Below are positions 54,322 to 63,396 of a DNA stretch of 64,000 bases, piece after piece (within the stretch, counting starts at the first letter, position 1; each line of letters begins with the position of its first letter). Source of the DNA: an uncultured Rhizobium sp. (GTDB lineage: Bacteria > Pseudomonadota > Alphaproteobacteria > Rhizobiales > Rhizobiaceae); the NCBI GenBank assembly GCA_945952315.1, contig CAMFIE010000004.1:124001-188000 (forward strand). The letters run 5' to 3'. The position numbers were made by a program, and so were the translations under genes. Under the pieces are notes generated by a model. The model was given only the letters and a program-made list of their open reading frames with translations, did no database searches and was not told where the DNA came from.

Positions 54322-55016
54322 TGCTGTCCTCCTCCTCGAGCGCTGAACAGATCATCGCGCATCTGCAATCGATGCGTTCGCAGGAGAATATCGCGGGCAT
54401 GGCCCGGTTCGGGATTGTGACGGACCATGCGCTCGGCATTTCCAACGCGGAGCTGCGCAAGATCGCGCGCTTGGTGCGCCGCAATCACGAGCGGGCCCTG
54501 GCACTTTTCGAAAGCGGCATCCGCGAGGCCCGGCTTCTCGCCGCCTATACGGAAGAGCCGAAAAAGATCAGTGCCGATCAGGCCCGTCGATATGCCCATC
54601 AGTTCCAGTCGTGGGAAATGGTCGATGGCTGGGCCGATGTGCTGGCCAGCGCCGGACATGGCCCGCTTCTGATCCCGGAATTTGCCGCCGATGAGCGCGA
54701 GTTCGTGCGTCGCATGGGCTTTTCGATGATCGCCTGGTCCGCCGTCCATCTGAAGAAGGACCCTGACGAGCGCTTTGTCGCCCTCCTGCCGCTGATCGAG
54801 GAACATGCGGGCGATCCGCGCAATTTCGTGAAGAAGGCGGTCAACTGGGCGCTCCGGCAGATCGGAAAACGCAGTGCCGCCTGCCATGGTCCTGCCCTTG
54901 CGCTGTCCGAACGGCTTTCCACTTCGCCGGACAAGACCGCCCGCTGGATCGGCAAGGATGCCGTGCGGGAACTGAAAGGCCGGATTGCCATGAAGAGGGT
55001 CGGACTGGAGGACTGA
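54318..55016 (+). CDS. AlkD-like DNA alkylation repair protein
   Basis: A 232-residue all-helical (HEAT-like) protein of the DNA alkylation repair family: GMARFGIVTDHALGISNAELRKIAR, YAHQFQSWEMVDGWAD, and the KKAVNWALRQIGKRS signature. AlkD glycosylases remove bulky cationic alkyl bases such as 7-methylguanine without base flipping. It is translationally coupled to the preceding dehydrogenase gene (ATGA overlap), an unexpected pair. Confidence 0.88.
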   Translation: MMLSSSSSAEQIIAHLQSMRSQENIAGMARFGIVTDHALGISNAELRKIARLVRRNHERALALFESGIREARLLAAYTEEPKKISADQARRYAHQFQSWEMVDGWADVLASAGHGPLLIPEFAADEREFVRRMGFSMIAWSAVHLKKDPDERFVALLPLIEEHAGDPRNFVKKAVNWALRQIGKRSAACHGPALALSERLSTSPDKTARWIGKDAVRELKGRIAMKRVGLED

Positions 55017-55026
55017 TCCGGCCCCT

Positions 55027-55764
55027 TTACCAGAGGAGCAGCAGGCTCCGGTAACCCATGATCAGCGACAGGCCCATCAGGATGGCGATCACGCCCTTGC
55101 GGGCGGCGCGCTCATCCAGCTTGCCGACCAGTCGCGCCCCGATATAGACACCGACCACCAGTGCAGGCAGTGCTAGCACCGTGAGTGTCAGGCTTTCGCG
55201 ATTATACATGCCGAAACCGAACAGCGAAATCAGACCGGCGATATCCATCGCCAGAAACGAGGCAACGATGGAGGCACGGCCCGCATCGAGCGCCAGTGGC
55301 GAGCCGAGGAAAAAGATGATGATCGGCGGCCCGCCGATGCCGAAGGCACCGTTCAAAAGCCCGGCAGCCGCCCCTGTCGCCGCCGTCTCCGCCGGCCGTG
55401 GCATGCGCTTGAGCTGATAGCCGGTGGCCAAAACCGCAGCCGCCGCAAAGGTGATCACCGCGAGCGCCAGCTTCATCGGCTCGGCTGGAACATTGGCAAG
55501 CACATAGACCCCGAATGGCGTGGCAATGACAGAAGCGACAACAATGATGATGATCGACTGCCAGTGCACCGTCTTCCAGATCGATGGCAGAAGATGAATG
55601 CCCGCAATCACTTCAAGGATCAGAACGGCCGGAACAACCGTCATGGGCGGCAGAACGAAAGAGACGGAAATCACCACCAGCGCGGCAAAGGCAAAACCGG
55701 AAAACCCGCGCACGATAGCCGCGAGAAACACGCAGATGAACGCATAGACATAAGCAAACGACAT
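55027..55764 (-). CDS. TSUP-family (TauE/SafE) membrane transporter
   Basis: A 245-residue integral membrane protein with about 7-8 helices and the TSUP hallmarks AIVRGFSGFAFAAL (first repeat) and GLLNGAFGIGGPPIIIFFL (second repeat). Family members export sulfite/sulfoacetate or other organic anions. It lies downstream of an Lrp/AsnC-type regulator on the same strand (131-bp gap), suggesting Lrp-type control and an amino-acid-derived substrate (inference). Confidence 0.88.
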   Translation of the reverse strand: MSFAYVYAFICVFLAAIVRGFSGFAFAALVVISVSFVLPPMTVVPAVLILEVIAGIHLLPSIWKTVHWQSIIIIVVASVIATPFGVYVLANVPAEPMKLALAVITFAAAAVLATGYQLKRMPRPAETAATGAAAGLLNGAFGIGGPPIIIFFLGSPLALDAGRASIVASFLAMDIAGLISLFGFGMYNRESLTLTVLALPALVVGVYIGARLVGKLDERAARKGVIAILMGLSLIMGYRSLLLLW

Positions 55765-55895
55765 GAAGGCCCGCCCGTTTGGAATTACCACCCGGACCAA
55801 AGCCTACGCCGAACGCGGGCGCAAAGGCACCCGAAATTTCACGCTATGCACGGTTAGAACAACGCGGGAGGGCGAAAGCCTTCGAGGCCATAACC

Positions 55896-56384
55896 TCAAT
55901 CGTCGCCGGACTTGACGTTGTCGATGCCCATATAATCGAGTGGGAGTTCGGTCGTATACTTGATCTGCTCCATCGCAAAGGCAGAGGAGACGTCGCGAAT
56001 TTCGATGCGGGCGATCAGGCGCTTGTAGAAGGCATCATAGGCGGCAATATCCGGCACGACCACGCGCAGCAGATAATCCACATCGCCACTCATGCGGTAG
56101 AATTCCACCACTTCCGGAAACTCGACCACCACTTCGGAAAAGCGCTTCAGCCATTCGATCGAGTGGCTGTTAGTGCGGATCGACACGAAAACCGTGACCT
56201 TGGTGTTGACCTTGGCAGGATCAAGCAGGGCAACACGACGGCGGATCACGCCGTCTTCTTCCATCTTCTGGATGCGCCGCCAGCAGGGTGTCGTGGAAAG
56301 ACCAACCTTCTTTGCCAGATCAGCCACGGCCAATGTGGAGTCTTCCTGCAAGAGCCGCAAGATTTTCCGGTCCAGACGATCCAT
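55896..56384 (-). CDS. Lrp/AsnC-family transcriptional regulator
   Basis: A 162-residue regulator. The N-terminal winged HTH (MDRLDRKILRLLQEDSTLAVADLAKKVGLSTTPCW-type text, residues 1-60) and the C-terminal RAM/AsnC ligand domain (VVEFYRMSGDVDYLLRVVV) are complete. Such proteins sense amino acids and form octamers. The likely target is the adjacent TSUP gene and its own promoter in the 164-bp gap to the next gene. Confidence 0.93.
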   Translation of the reverse strand: MDRLDRKILRLLQEDSTLAVADLAKKVGLSTTPCWRRIQKMEEDGVIRRRVALLDPAKVNTKVTVFVSIRTNSHSIEWLKRFSEVVVEFPEVVEFYRMSGDVDYLLRVVVPDIAAYDAFYKRLIARIEIRDVSSAFAMEQIKYTTELPLDYMGIDNVKSGDD

Positions 56385-56548
56385 GCCCTACCCTTTCAAT
56401 GATCCGATTTGCGCCCTGCTCTAGCACATGTTGCGCAACCATAAAGAGCGCATCTAAACTAAGGAAGAAAATTTCCGCGGCCATTTTAGGGCCATTCACA
56501 TTTTTTATCCTGATTTCGGGAAAATCGTAGAATAATTATACAATCGCC

Positions 56549-57178
56549 TTACAAGATGAGCGCGGCGACGCGCGAACGCAACTCAGGCAATACATCCTCT
56601 TCAAACCAGGGGTTGCGGCGCAGCCATCCGGTATTGCGCCAGCTCGGATGCGGCAGCGCGAAAAGCGGCGGCCCCTTCGGTGGATGAAGCAGGCTACGCC
56701 AGTTGCGCACGTTCTCGTTCACCCCCGCGGAAGAAAGCCCTGCCCGGGCAAAATGCCATTTCTGCGCATAGCCTCCGATGGTGAGGATCAGCTGAATGTT
56801 CGGTAGGGCATCGATGATTTCCTCCCGCCAATAGGGGGCGCATTCGCGACGCGGCGGCAGATCGCCTCCCGTTGCATCATAGCCCGGAAAACAAAAGCCC
56901 ATGGGCACGATGGCAAAGCGGGCCGGATCATAAAAGGCCTCGCGCGAAACACCCAGCCAGTCGCGCAGCCGATCACCGGATGCATCGTTGAACGGCAGTC
57001 CCGACTGATGCACGCGCATGCCCGGCGCCTGACTCGCGATCAGGATCGGCGCGGTTTCGGAAAAGACCGCAACCGGGCGCGGCTCATGGGGCAATTGCCG
57101 CGCCATGCCCCCTGCCGGATTGTCCCGGCACAGGCGACAGGCACGCAATCGTTCCGCCAGCCGCGCGAGATCTGCCAT
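56549..57178 (-). CDS. Iron-sulfur uracil-DNA glycosylase superfamily protein
   Basis: A 209-residue UDG-fold protein. C-x2-C (RACRLC, residues 14-17) and C-x16-C (GFCFPGY to RRECAPYW) match the four-Cys [4Fe-4S] pattern of family 4/5-type UDGs. The active-site-like loops SQAPGMRVHQSGLPFND and HPSWRN deviate from the GEAPG..GRPFVG and HPS consensus, so uracil specificity is uncertain. It begins 1 nt after the GST stop (TGA-C-ATG), and the two are likely co-transcribed. Confidence 0.85.
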   Translation of the reverse strand: MADLARLAERLRACRLCRDNPAGGMARQLPHEPRPVAVFSETAPILIASQAPGMRVHQSGLPFNDASGDRLRDWLGVSREAFYDPARFAIVPMGFCFPGYDATGGDLPPRRECAPYWREEIIDALPNIQLILTIGGYAQKWHFARAGLSSAGVNENVRNWRSLLHPPKGPPLFALPHPSWRNTGWLRRNPWFEEDVLPELRSRVAALIL

Positions 57179-57179
57179 G

Positions 57180-57800
57180 TCAGGCCTTTTCCGCCTTCAT
57201 GGCCGGTCGTTCGGAAACGCTGGCATACCAGCGCTGAACATGGGTGAGCCCTTCCGGCATCGCGATCTTGGCGGGCTTCATGAAACCGACAGTGATATAG
57301 GCGGTGATATCGGCAACCGAGAAATGCGCGCCTGCGATATAGGGACGATCCGCAAGCGCGTCATTCAGCAGCACCAGGAATTCCTGCGCCTTCGGCCGGT
57401 TGATTTCGCCCCATTCGGGCATTTGCGGCACCTCCCAATCCTTCATCGCGGGATGCGTGTGACGGAAGGCGAAGGCAACCGGCAGGAAGAAGTTGAGCTC
57501 CACCCGGCGCTGCCACATCTCCACCTGTGCTCGCTCCAGCGCCCCTGTGCCGAAAAGCGGTGGCTCGGGATAAAGTTCCTCGAAATAACGGCAGATCGCA
57601 ATGGTCTCGGTGAGGATCGTGCCGTCATCGAGCTCAAGAATGGGCAGGCGCTGCAGCGGATTCTTGGTGCTGAGCAGATCGGACTTGTGCTCCTTCTGCC
57701 CCATGTCAACCGGCACCATCTCCACCGCAATGCCCTTTTCGGCGAGATAGAGCGTGACGCGGCGTGGATTGGGCGCTCGGCCCCCGTCATAGAGTTTCAT
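57180..57800 (-). CDS. Glutathione S-transferase
   Basis: A 206-residue GST: thioredoxin-fold N domain (MKLYDGGRAPNPRRVTLYL, LPILELDDGTILTETIAI with the cis-Pro and ETxAI glutathione contacts) and a helical C domain (VADITAYI). The class is unclear (theta/beta-like). It precedes the UDG gene and may be part of a stress/repair unit with it and the downstream nuclease gene. Confidence 0.9.
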   Translation of the reverse strand: MKLYDGGRAPNPRRVTLYLAEKGIAVEMVPVDMGQKEHKSDLLSTKNPLQRLPILELDDGTILTETIAICRYFEELYPEPPLFGTGALERAQVEMWQRRVELNFFLPVAFAFRHTHPAMKDWEVPQMPEWGEINRPKAQEFLVLLNDALADRPYIAGAHFSVADITAYITVGFMKPAKIAMPEGLTHVQRWYASVSERPAMKAEKA

Positions 57801-57817
57801 GCGGTCATTCCTTCCCT

Positions 57818-58372
57818 TTATCTGATGGATCGAAAAAGCCAGTCCAGCCAGCCGGAACCGGATTGCTCAGTCTTATGGCTCTTGCGCCATGCACCGGGCT
57901 CGGCAAATGGCCCGGACCACACGCCGAGGCGCGCCGCCTTGGCCGCCCGCTCCTCCTTCTTATATGCACCGTAGCTTAAGGCATGGCCAGAGCGTACCAT
58001 TTCCGCAGCGATATCCACCGTTTCACGGGTACAGGTTGCAAGCAGGCGTTGATACTTGTCCCGTCCCCGGACGTGGCAGAGCACGGGACCATCCGTCAGG
58101 GAAACCAGCGCCTGCCGTGCCGCGATGCCACAGGGCCAGAGATCCGGCGGCGTGCCGCAGCTTTGAGAAAGCTCCGGCGCATCCATGCCCTTCAGCCGCA
58201 ATCGCTCGCTTCCCTTCATTAACGTATCGCCATCCACCACGCCGAAAGGCCCGCTCAGATTGCGGTCCTCCACAACCTTCAAATGCGGCTTCGCAATGAT
58301 GGCTACAGCCAGAAAAAACAGCATTATCAACAAATTGGACCATAAATTGCGCGAACGCCCTATCCACCTCAT
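57818..58372 (-). CDS. Thermonuclease-family (SNase-like) protein
   Basis: A 184-residue protein with an N-terminal transmembrane/signal anchor (about 11-28) and an SNase-fold domain. Catalytic elements are visible: VVDGDTLMKGSERLRLKGMDAPE and DKYQRLLATC (Arg in the active site). Cys pairs suggest periplasmic or extracellular disulfides. It probably cleaves single-stranded DNA/RNA. It is divergent from the kinase gene downstream on the plus strand. Confidence 0.88.
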   Translation of the reverse strand: MRWIGRSRNLWSNLLIMLFFLAVAIIAKPHLKVVEDRNLSGPFGVVDGDTLMKGSERLRLKGMDAPELSQSCGTPPDLWPCGIAARQALVSLTDGPVLCHVRGRDKYQRLLATCTRETVDIAAEMVRSGHALSYGAYKKEERAAKAARLGVWSGPFAEPGAWRKSHKTEQSGSGWLDWLFRSIR

Positions 58373-58495
58373 GAAGGTTTTTCCCGGCGCACTCTGGCGC
58401 TAATGAAATTGGCAAACAAAGTGTTGCGCGCAGCAACTTCTTAAGGATTGGTCATTATTGTGTAGCTTGATTTCAAGTAACCAGTCCACAGTTTG

Positions 58496-60034
58496 ATGCA
58501 GCAGTCACCCGTCAGCACATCTACAGACAAGATCATTGTCGACAAATCACGCGGCCATCGCAACCGTGCGGTGAATCGCGCGGTGAAGGCGACCCGTGAG
58601 CGGCTGCAGCATGGTGAAGTGGGCGGCAGCGCTTTCGACCGCGAGTTGATGGTGATGCATCTGACGACGGCGCTGCAAAGTGCCTCGATCACGCCTTACC
58701 TGATCATCGCCATCACCTTTGTCGGCACCTACATCAACAATGATCTGCGGCTCGGAGCCTGGGCACTGGTAACCCTGGTGCTGCACGCGATCAACACGCT
58801 TCTCTCCCGCACGGCGCTGCGCCAGCAGATCACGCCCGAGAATGCCGAACGCTGGAAGAACTTCCTTCTGGCAGGGCAATTCGCTATCGGGCTTGGCTGG
58901 GCCTATTTCAGCATGCAGAGCTGCGGCAACTGCACCGAAAACAGCTATGCGCTGTTCAAGGGCGCGGTGCTTCTGATCCTGCTTTCGTTCACCGCACTTT
59001 CCACCTTCATGCTGCGCCGCTCGGTGGCCGTCACATTCGCACCGGTGGTCATCCTGCTGTCGATCAAGAGCGTCCTCAGCCGCAATCCCTATGATCTCGG
59101 CTTGCTCGGCATGCTGTGCACGGCCCTGCTGTTTTTCATCATCGTGACCGACCGCATGTATCTCTCCAACATCAAGCTTTTGTCCTTCCAGTCGGAAAAG
59201 GACGATCTGATTGCGGAACTGGAAACGGCGAAGTCGATGTCGGATGAGGCAAGGCGACGGGCGGAAGAGGCCAATCTGGCCAAGTCCCGCTTCCTCGCAT
59301 CCATGTCGCATGAATTGCGCACGCCATTGAATGCCATTCTGGGCTTTTCGGAAGTGATCGCCACGGAAGTGATGGGGCCGCTGAACAATGCGACCTACAA
59401 GGAATATGTCACGGACATTCACCGGTCCGGGCAGCATCTCCTGAACCTGATCAACGAAATCCTCGATCTGTCGCGCATCGAGGCAGGCCGCTATGAACTG
59501 AACGAGGAATCGATCTCGTTGCTCGATATTGCCGAAGATTGCATCGGCATGGTGCAGCTGCGCGCGCGGGCGAAGAACATTACCATATCCGAAACCTTCG
59601 AAGCCGCCCTTCCCGGCATCTGGGCGGATGAAAAGAGCATTCGTCAGGTGGTGCTGAACCTTTTGTCCAACGCCGTGAAATTCACACCGCAGGGCGGGGA
59701 AATTCAGGTGAAGGTCGGTTGGACCTCCACCGGCGGGCAGTATGTCGCCATCAAGGACAATGGACCCGGCATTCCGGAAGACGAAATTCCTGTGGTGCTC
59801 TCCGCCTTCGGGCAGGGATCGATTGCCATCAAGAGCGCCGAACAGGGCACCGGCCTCGGCCTGCCCATCGTGCAGGCGATCATGGCCAAGCATGACGGCC
59901 AGTTCATTCTGAAATCCAAACTCCGCGAGGGCACGGAAGTGATCGCGATTGTTCCGGCCAAGCGCGTGCTGCAATCGGTTCCGGCGGTCGAGGAAGCCCA
60001 TGCCGTGGAACGCAAGAAAAAGAGCTTTGCCTGA
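58496..60034 (+). CDS. Six-TM sensor histidine kinase of the DivJ/PleC/PdhS-like group
   Basis: A 512-residue kinase. After a basic N terminus there are about six transmembrane helices (about 60-230, no large loop), a short coiled coil, then HisKA (SHELRTPLNAILGFSEVI; phospho-His at about 275) and HATPase boxes NLLSNAVKFTPQGG, DNGPGIP and GTGLGLPIV. The EVMGPLNNATYKEYVTDI stretch is the pattern of DivJ/PleC/PdhS kinases that tune DivK and so CtrA in alphaproteobacteria. Six TM helices resemble DivJ. No response regulator is adjacent and the start has a weak ribosome site. Confidence 0.88.
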   Translation: MQQSPVSTSTDKIIVDKSRGHRNRAVNRAVKATRERLQHGEVGGSAFDRELMVMHLTTALQSASITPYLIIAITFVGTYINNDLRLGAWALVTLVLHAINTLLSRTALRQQITPENAERWKNFLLAGQFAIGLGWAYFSMQSCGNCTENSYALFKGAVLLILLSFTALSTFMLRRSVAVTFAPVVILLSIKSVLSRNPYDLGLLGMLCTALLFFIIVTDRMYLSNIKLLSFQSEKDDLIAELETAKSMSDEARRRAEEANLAKSRFLASMSHELRTPLNAILGFSEVIATEVMGPLNNATYKEYVTDIHRSGQHLLNLINEILDLSRIEAGRYELNEESISLLDIAEDCIGMVQLRARAKNITISETFEAALPGIWADEKSIRQVVLNLLSNAVKFTPQGGEIQVKVGWTSTGGQYVAIKDNGPGIPEDEIPVVLSAFGQGSIAIKSAEQGTGLGLPIVQAIMAKHDGQFILKSKLREGTEVIAIVPAKRVLQSVPAVEEAHAVERKKKSFA

Positions 60035-60056
60035 ACCTCCAGTCTGGCAACCCATG

Positions 60057-60093
60057 AAAAAGGCCGGTCCCATGATGAGGACCGGCCTTTTTT
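60057..60093. terminator. Strong bidirectional terminator
   Basis: A perfect 14-bp stem (60057-60070 with 60079-60092), 8-nt loop and T6 tract between the convergent kinase and dgkA genes. Confidence 0.9.
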
Positions 60094-60114
60094 CATATCC
60101 CGCTCGTGAAGCCC

Positions 60115-60492
60115 TTATCCGAGCCAGAGAACGTAAAGCGTATAGGCAACATTCGCGCCGTTGATGATAATCAGGCACATGCAGGCAAAGGAGCCGAGAT
60201 CCTTCGCGTGTTTTGCAGCCAGCGAATAGCCGGGTGACACGTGATCCACGATTTCCTCGATCGCCGTATTGATGGCCTCAAACGCAAAAAGCAGAAGCAT
60301 GAGCGCGACAAAGGTCACGTAATGGACGAGACTTGCGCCCGATATCCCATAGGCAACCACTCCAAGAACGAAGGCGAAAGCCTCCTGTCGAAAGGCCGCC
60401 TCACCCAGCAGGCGGGTAAATCCGCCCCAGGAATAGGTGGCGGCGGCAATGAAATGCTTCACGCCCGTTTTCTTTTCAAAAACCTCGCTCAT
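60115..60492 (-). CDS. dgkA: Diacylglycerol kinase (membrane)
   Basis: A 125-residue DgkA with three transmembrane helices and the signature [18 protein letters not shown], followed by [11 protein letters not shown]. It phosphorylates diacylglycerol to phosphatidate, returning lipid released by head-group transferases to synthesis. The ATG overlaps the upstream transferase stop by 4 nt (ATGA), so the two are translationally coupled. Confidence 0.94.
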   Translation of the reverse strand: MSEVFEKKTGVKHFIAAATYSWGGFTRLLGEAAFRQEAFAFVLGVVAYGISGASLVHYVTFVALMLLLFAFEAINTAIEEIVDHVSPGYSLAAKHAKDLGSFACMCLIIINGANVAYTLYVLWLG

Positions 60493-62120
60493 GAATTCCC
60501 CTTGAGACGGCAGGAACGGAAGATATCCAGCCCCGCATCATAAACCGACGTCTCCACATTCATCATGCCGAGCGCCGTGTGGAAGAGATTGTCATGGGAA
60601 TAGGCATTTGCGGGCAGTTTCGCAAGGCAGGCGCGGTCCAGCCCTGTCAGCGCGCTGTAAGAGGGCGAGAACCAGCTGATCATCGGCACATGCGTCTGCT
60701 GCTCCGGCGCGAAGTTATAGGGCGCGCCATGCAGGTAAATCCCGTTTTCCCCGAGCGACTCCCCATGGTCAGACACATAGAGCAGCGCACTGGAAACAGC
60801 GCTATCCTGTTCTGCCAGCAGCTTGATGACCTTGGCCAGAAAGTCATCGGTTGCGAGGATCGAATTGTCATAGGCGTTGCGCACCTCCTCGAGGCTGCAT
60901 TTCGGCAGATCCGTGCTGCGGCAATCGGGCTTGAAGGTCGCGAGATCCGCGCCATAGCGGCGGAAATATGCCGGTCCGTGGCTGCCGATCTGGTGCAGCA
61001 CGATCACCTTGCTTTCCTTCGTCTTCTGCAGCTCCTCCCGCAGGGGCTGCAGGAAGATTTCATCGCGACACTCATTGTCCGGGCAGAGTGCCGGGTCCTT
61101 GCTGTCCATCAGCGGCACGTAGAAGACGCGGTCCGCCACCCCCTTGCTGCCTGTATTATTATCATACCAGACAGAGGGAATGCCGGCATAACGGAACACA
61201 TCGAGCAGACCTTCGAAGGCCTTGCCCTTGGCGTTGGAATAATCCTCCCGCCTGAACTGCGAGAACATGCACGGCAGCGACGTAGCCGTATCCGTGCCGC
61301 AGCTCGTCACATTCGGAAAATTCACGATGTCCAGCTTTTCCAGCTGCGGATTGGTCTTGCGCTCGTATCCGTTCAGGGAAAAATTCATGGCGCGCGCCGT
61401 CTCGCCGGCAACGATTACGGTCACGACCGGACGAGGTGCGGCCGCAATCACCGGTCCCTTCTTCGCGTCCTGCCCGATGGGTGCGGCGACTACATTGGCC
61501 GTCGTGAAGCTCGAAACGCCATAGTTCCAGGCGGCGGAAAGCGGGGCTGCCGGGTTCAGCGTCTGGGTCATCCGGTCATTGGCGCGGATGGTGACGATAT
61601 AGGTGCCAAGATTGAGCCAGACCATCACGCCGGTGAGCGCCAGCATCGGCACGAGCAGCTTGAGATTGCCGATTGTCTTGCGGCCGAGGGTCTCGTGCCG
61701 GACCCGCACCCAGAACAGCAAGAGCACCGGCAGAACACCGTAAAGCGCGACATGGGTGAGATAGCGCCCGCTGATCAGCGCGCCCGCCTCGCGGGCGTTG
61801 GTGGTCATGGCACTGTCGATCATCTGTTCATTGATGATCGTGCCGAACGTGTCGGTGAAATAGGAGGCGACGGCGGAAACGAGGATCAGGAAAACCGCAA
61901 AGGGCTTGAAGGCATATTTGACCGAAAAGCTGATGATCAGCGCGGTCAGAAGCAGCGAGACAGAAAGCCCGAAGGTGAGAAAACCGGCCGTGAAGCCGCC
62001 GAAGGCTTCATATGCCATGGCCCAGAAGGTCCGGTTGCAAAGCGCCATGATCCAGAGCGCAACGAGCACGCTTGCGGTTCTGCTGCCGATCTCGGGACGC
62101 CGCGCCGTGAGCCAACCCAT
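60489..62120 (-). CDS. Phosphoethanolamine transferase (EptA/CptA-like)
   Basis: A 543-residue enzyme: five N-terminal transmembrane helices (about 18-190) and a periplasmic sulfatase-fold domain. Metal/nucleophile motifs are [19 protein letters not shown], the nucleophile Thr in [15 protein letters not shown], and [18 protein letters not shown]. The disulfide-rich [10 protein letters not shown] segment is typical. It moves phosphoethanolamine from phosphatidylethanolamine onto lipid A or another glycan, releasing diacylglycerol for the coupled dgkA. I take ATG 62120 with GGAGGT 4 nt upstream. Confidence 0.9.
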   Translation of the reverse strand: MGWLTARRPEIGSRTASVLVALWIMALCNRTFWAMAYEAFGGFTAGFLTFGLSVSLLLTALIISFSVKYAFKPFAVFLILVSAVASYFTDTFGTIINEQMIDSAMTTNAREAGALISGRYLTHVALYGVLPVLLLFWVRVRHETLGRKTIGNLKLLVPMLALTGVMVWLNLGTYIVTIRANDRMTQTLNPAAPLSAAWNYGVSSFTTANVVAAPIGQDAKKGPVIAAAPRPVVTVIVAGETARAMNFSLNGYERKTNPQLEKLDIVNFPNVTSCGTDTATSLPCMFSQFRREDYSNAKGKAFEGLLDVFRYAGIPSVWYDNNTGSKGVADRVFYVPLMDSKDPALCPDNECRDEIFLQPLREELQKTKESKVIVLHQIGSHGPAYFRRYGADLATFKPDCRSTDLPKCSLEEVRNAYDNSILATDDFLAKVIKLLAEQDSAVSSALLYVSDHGESLGENGIYLHGAPYNFAPEQQTHVPMISWFSPSYSALTGLDRACLAKLPANAYSHDNLFHTALGMMNVETSVYDAGLDIFRSCRLKGNS

Positions 62121-62138
62121 TCTTACCTCCACGCCACC

Positions 62139-62174
62139 AAAAAGATGCGGCCCTGCCCTTTTGGGGTGACCGCA
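62139..62174 (-). terminator. Possible terminator of cobT
   Basis: On the minus strand, an interrupted GC stem (TGCGG/CCGCA arms with inner CCCC/GGG pairs) is followed by TCTTTTT, between the cobT stop and the transferase start. The stem is imperfect, so this is tentative. Confidence 0.35.
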
Positions 62175-62244
62175 GCTTTCAAAAATCCGAACGTGGTCTA
62201 TCAGAAGGAATGAGGCCTATCTATGGCCTCGCCCCCAACCGGGC

Positions 62245-63261
62245 TCATTCCTTGTTGGAAAGCCCTGCGCTGGCAAAGGTGGCCATGCCGGAATGGCAGG
62301 CCGCCGCAGCCTTGACGATACCGGCGGCTAGGGCCGCGCCCGTGCCTTCGCCAAGCCGCATGCCAAGCGCCAGAAGCGGCGTCTTGCCAAGCTTCTCGAT
62401 TGTCTTCAGATGACCCGGTTCACCGGAAACATGCGCAATCAGGCAGTGATCAAGCGCCGAAGGATTGGCAGCCTTGAGCACGGCGGCGGCGGCTGTTGCA
62501 ACATAACCGTCGATCAGCACCGGAATTTTCTGCATGCGCGCGGCAAGGATTGCCCCCGCCATCGCTGCCAGTTCACGGCCACCGAGGCGGCGCAGGATTT
62601 CCAGCGGATCGTTCAGGTGGTCGCGGTGGAAGGCAACAGCCGTTTCCACGGCCTTGATCTTGCGTGCCAGAAACTCGCCCTGCGAACCGGTGCCGGGGCC
62701 AACCCATTCTTCCGCCGTGCCGCCGTAGAGAGCGAGATTGATTGCGGCGGCAATCGTGGTGTTGCCGATACCCATTTCACCGATGCACAGCAGATCCGTG
62801 CCACCGGCAATCGCCTCCATGCCAAAGGCCATGGTCGCCGCGCAATCGCGCTCGGAAAGGGCCGCTTCGCAGGTAATGTCACCGGTCGGATAATCGAGCG
62901 CGAGGTCAAAGACCTTGAGGCCGAGATCATACGTGATGCAGATCTGGTTGATCGCGGCACCGCCGGCGGAGAAATTCGCCACCATTTGCTTGGTAATGTC
63001 CGACGGATAAGGTGTCACGCCCTGACGGGTCACGCCATGGTTTCCGGCAAAGATCGCAACCAGCGGCCGGGTGACGGCGTGGGCGCGGCCTGTCCAGGCG
63101 GCAAGCCAGAAAGCGATTTCTTCCAGCCGACCAAGCGCGCCCGGCGGCTTTGTCAGCTGCGCGTCGCGGTCCCGCGCGGCTGCAAGCGCAACCGGGTCCG
63201 GGCCCGGCAAATCCTTGATCAGCGCGCGAAAATCATCAAAAGGCAGACCGGAGAGGCTCAT
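62245..63261 (-). CDS. cobT: Nicotinate-nucleotide-dimethylbenzimidazole phosphoribosyltransferase
   Basis: It activates dimethylbenzimidazole to alpha-ribazole phosphate for the B12 lower loop. The 338-residue length is usual for the family. Signatures include KPPGALGRLEEIAFWLAAW, FAGNHGVTRQGVTPYPSD, MGIGNTTIAAAI and MRLGEGTGAALA with the catalytic Glu. It is divergent from cobS with 135 bp between starts and works with bluB (24.6 kb). Confidence 0.95.
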   Translation of the reverse strand: MSLSGLPFDDFRALIKDLPGPDPVALAAARDRDAQLTKPPGALGRLEEIAFWLAAWTGRAHAVTRPLVAIFAGNHGVTRQGVTPYPSDITKQMVANFSAGGAAINQICITYDLGLKVFDLALDYPTGDITCEAALSERDCAATMAFGMEAIAGGTDLLCIGEMGIGNTTIAAAINLALYGGTAEEWVGPGTGSQGEFLARKIKAVETAVAFHRDHLNDPLEILRRLGGRELAAMAGAILAARMQKIPVLIDGYVATAAAAVLKAANPSALDHCLIAHVSGEPGHLKTIEKLGKTPLLALGMRLGEGTGAALAAGIVKAAAACHSGMATFASAGLSNKE

Positions 63262-63396
63262 GGATCAGGCTTTCTTGTTTTTTTATCAGGAATGGGGTTT
63301 GTGTGGCTTCGTTTCTTAATCAGCCGACGCCCGGGGAACAACCGCAAAAGCGCCCTTTCCCTGTCGTTTGGCGGCCAGCGTGAAGGATCAGACGGA

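Noticed and set aside
60579-62213. A 544-residue plus-strand frame opposite the phosphoethanolamine transferase
   Set aside because: Shadow frame; the minus-strand gene has membrane helices and metal-site motifs.
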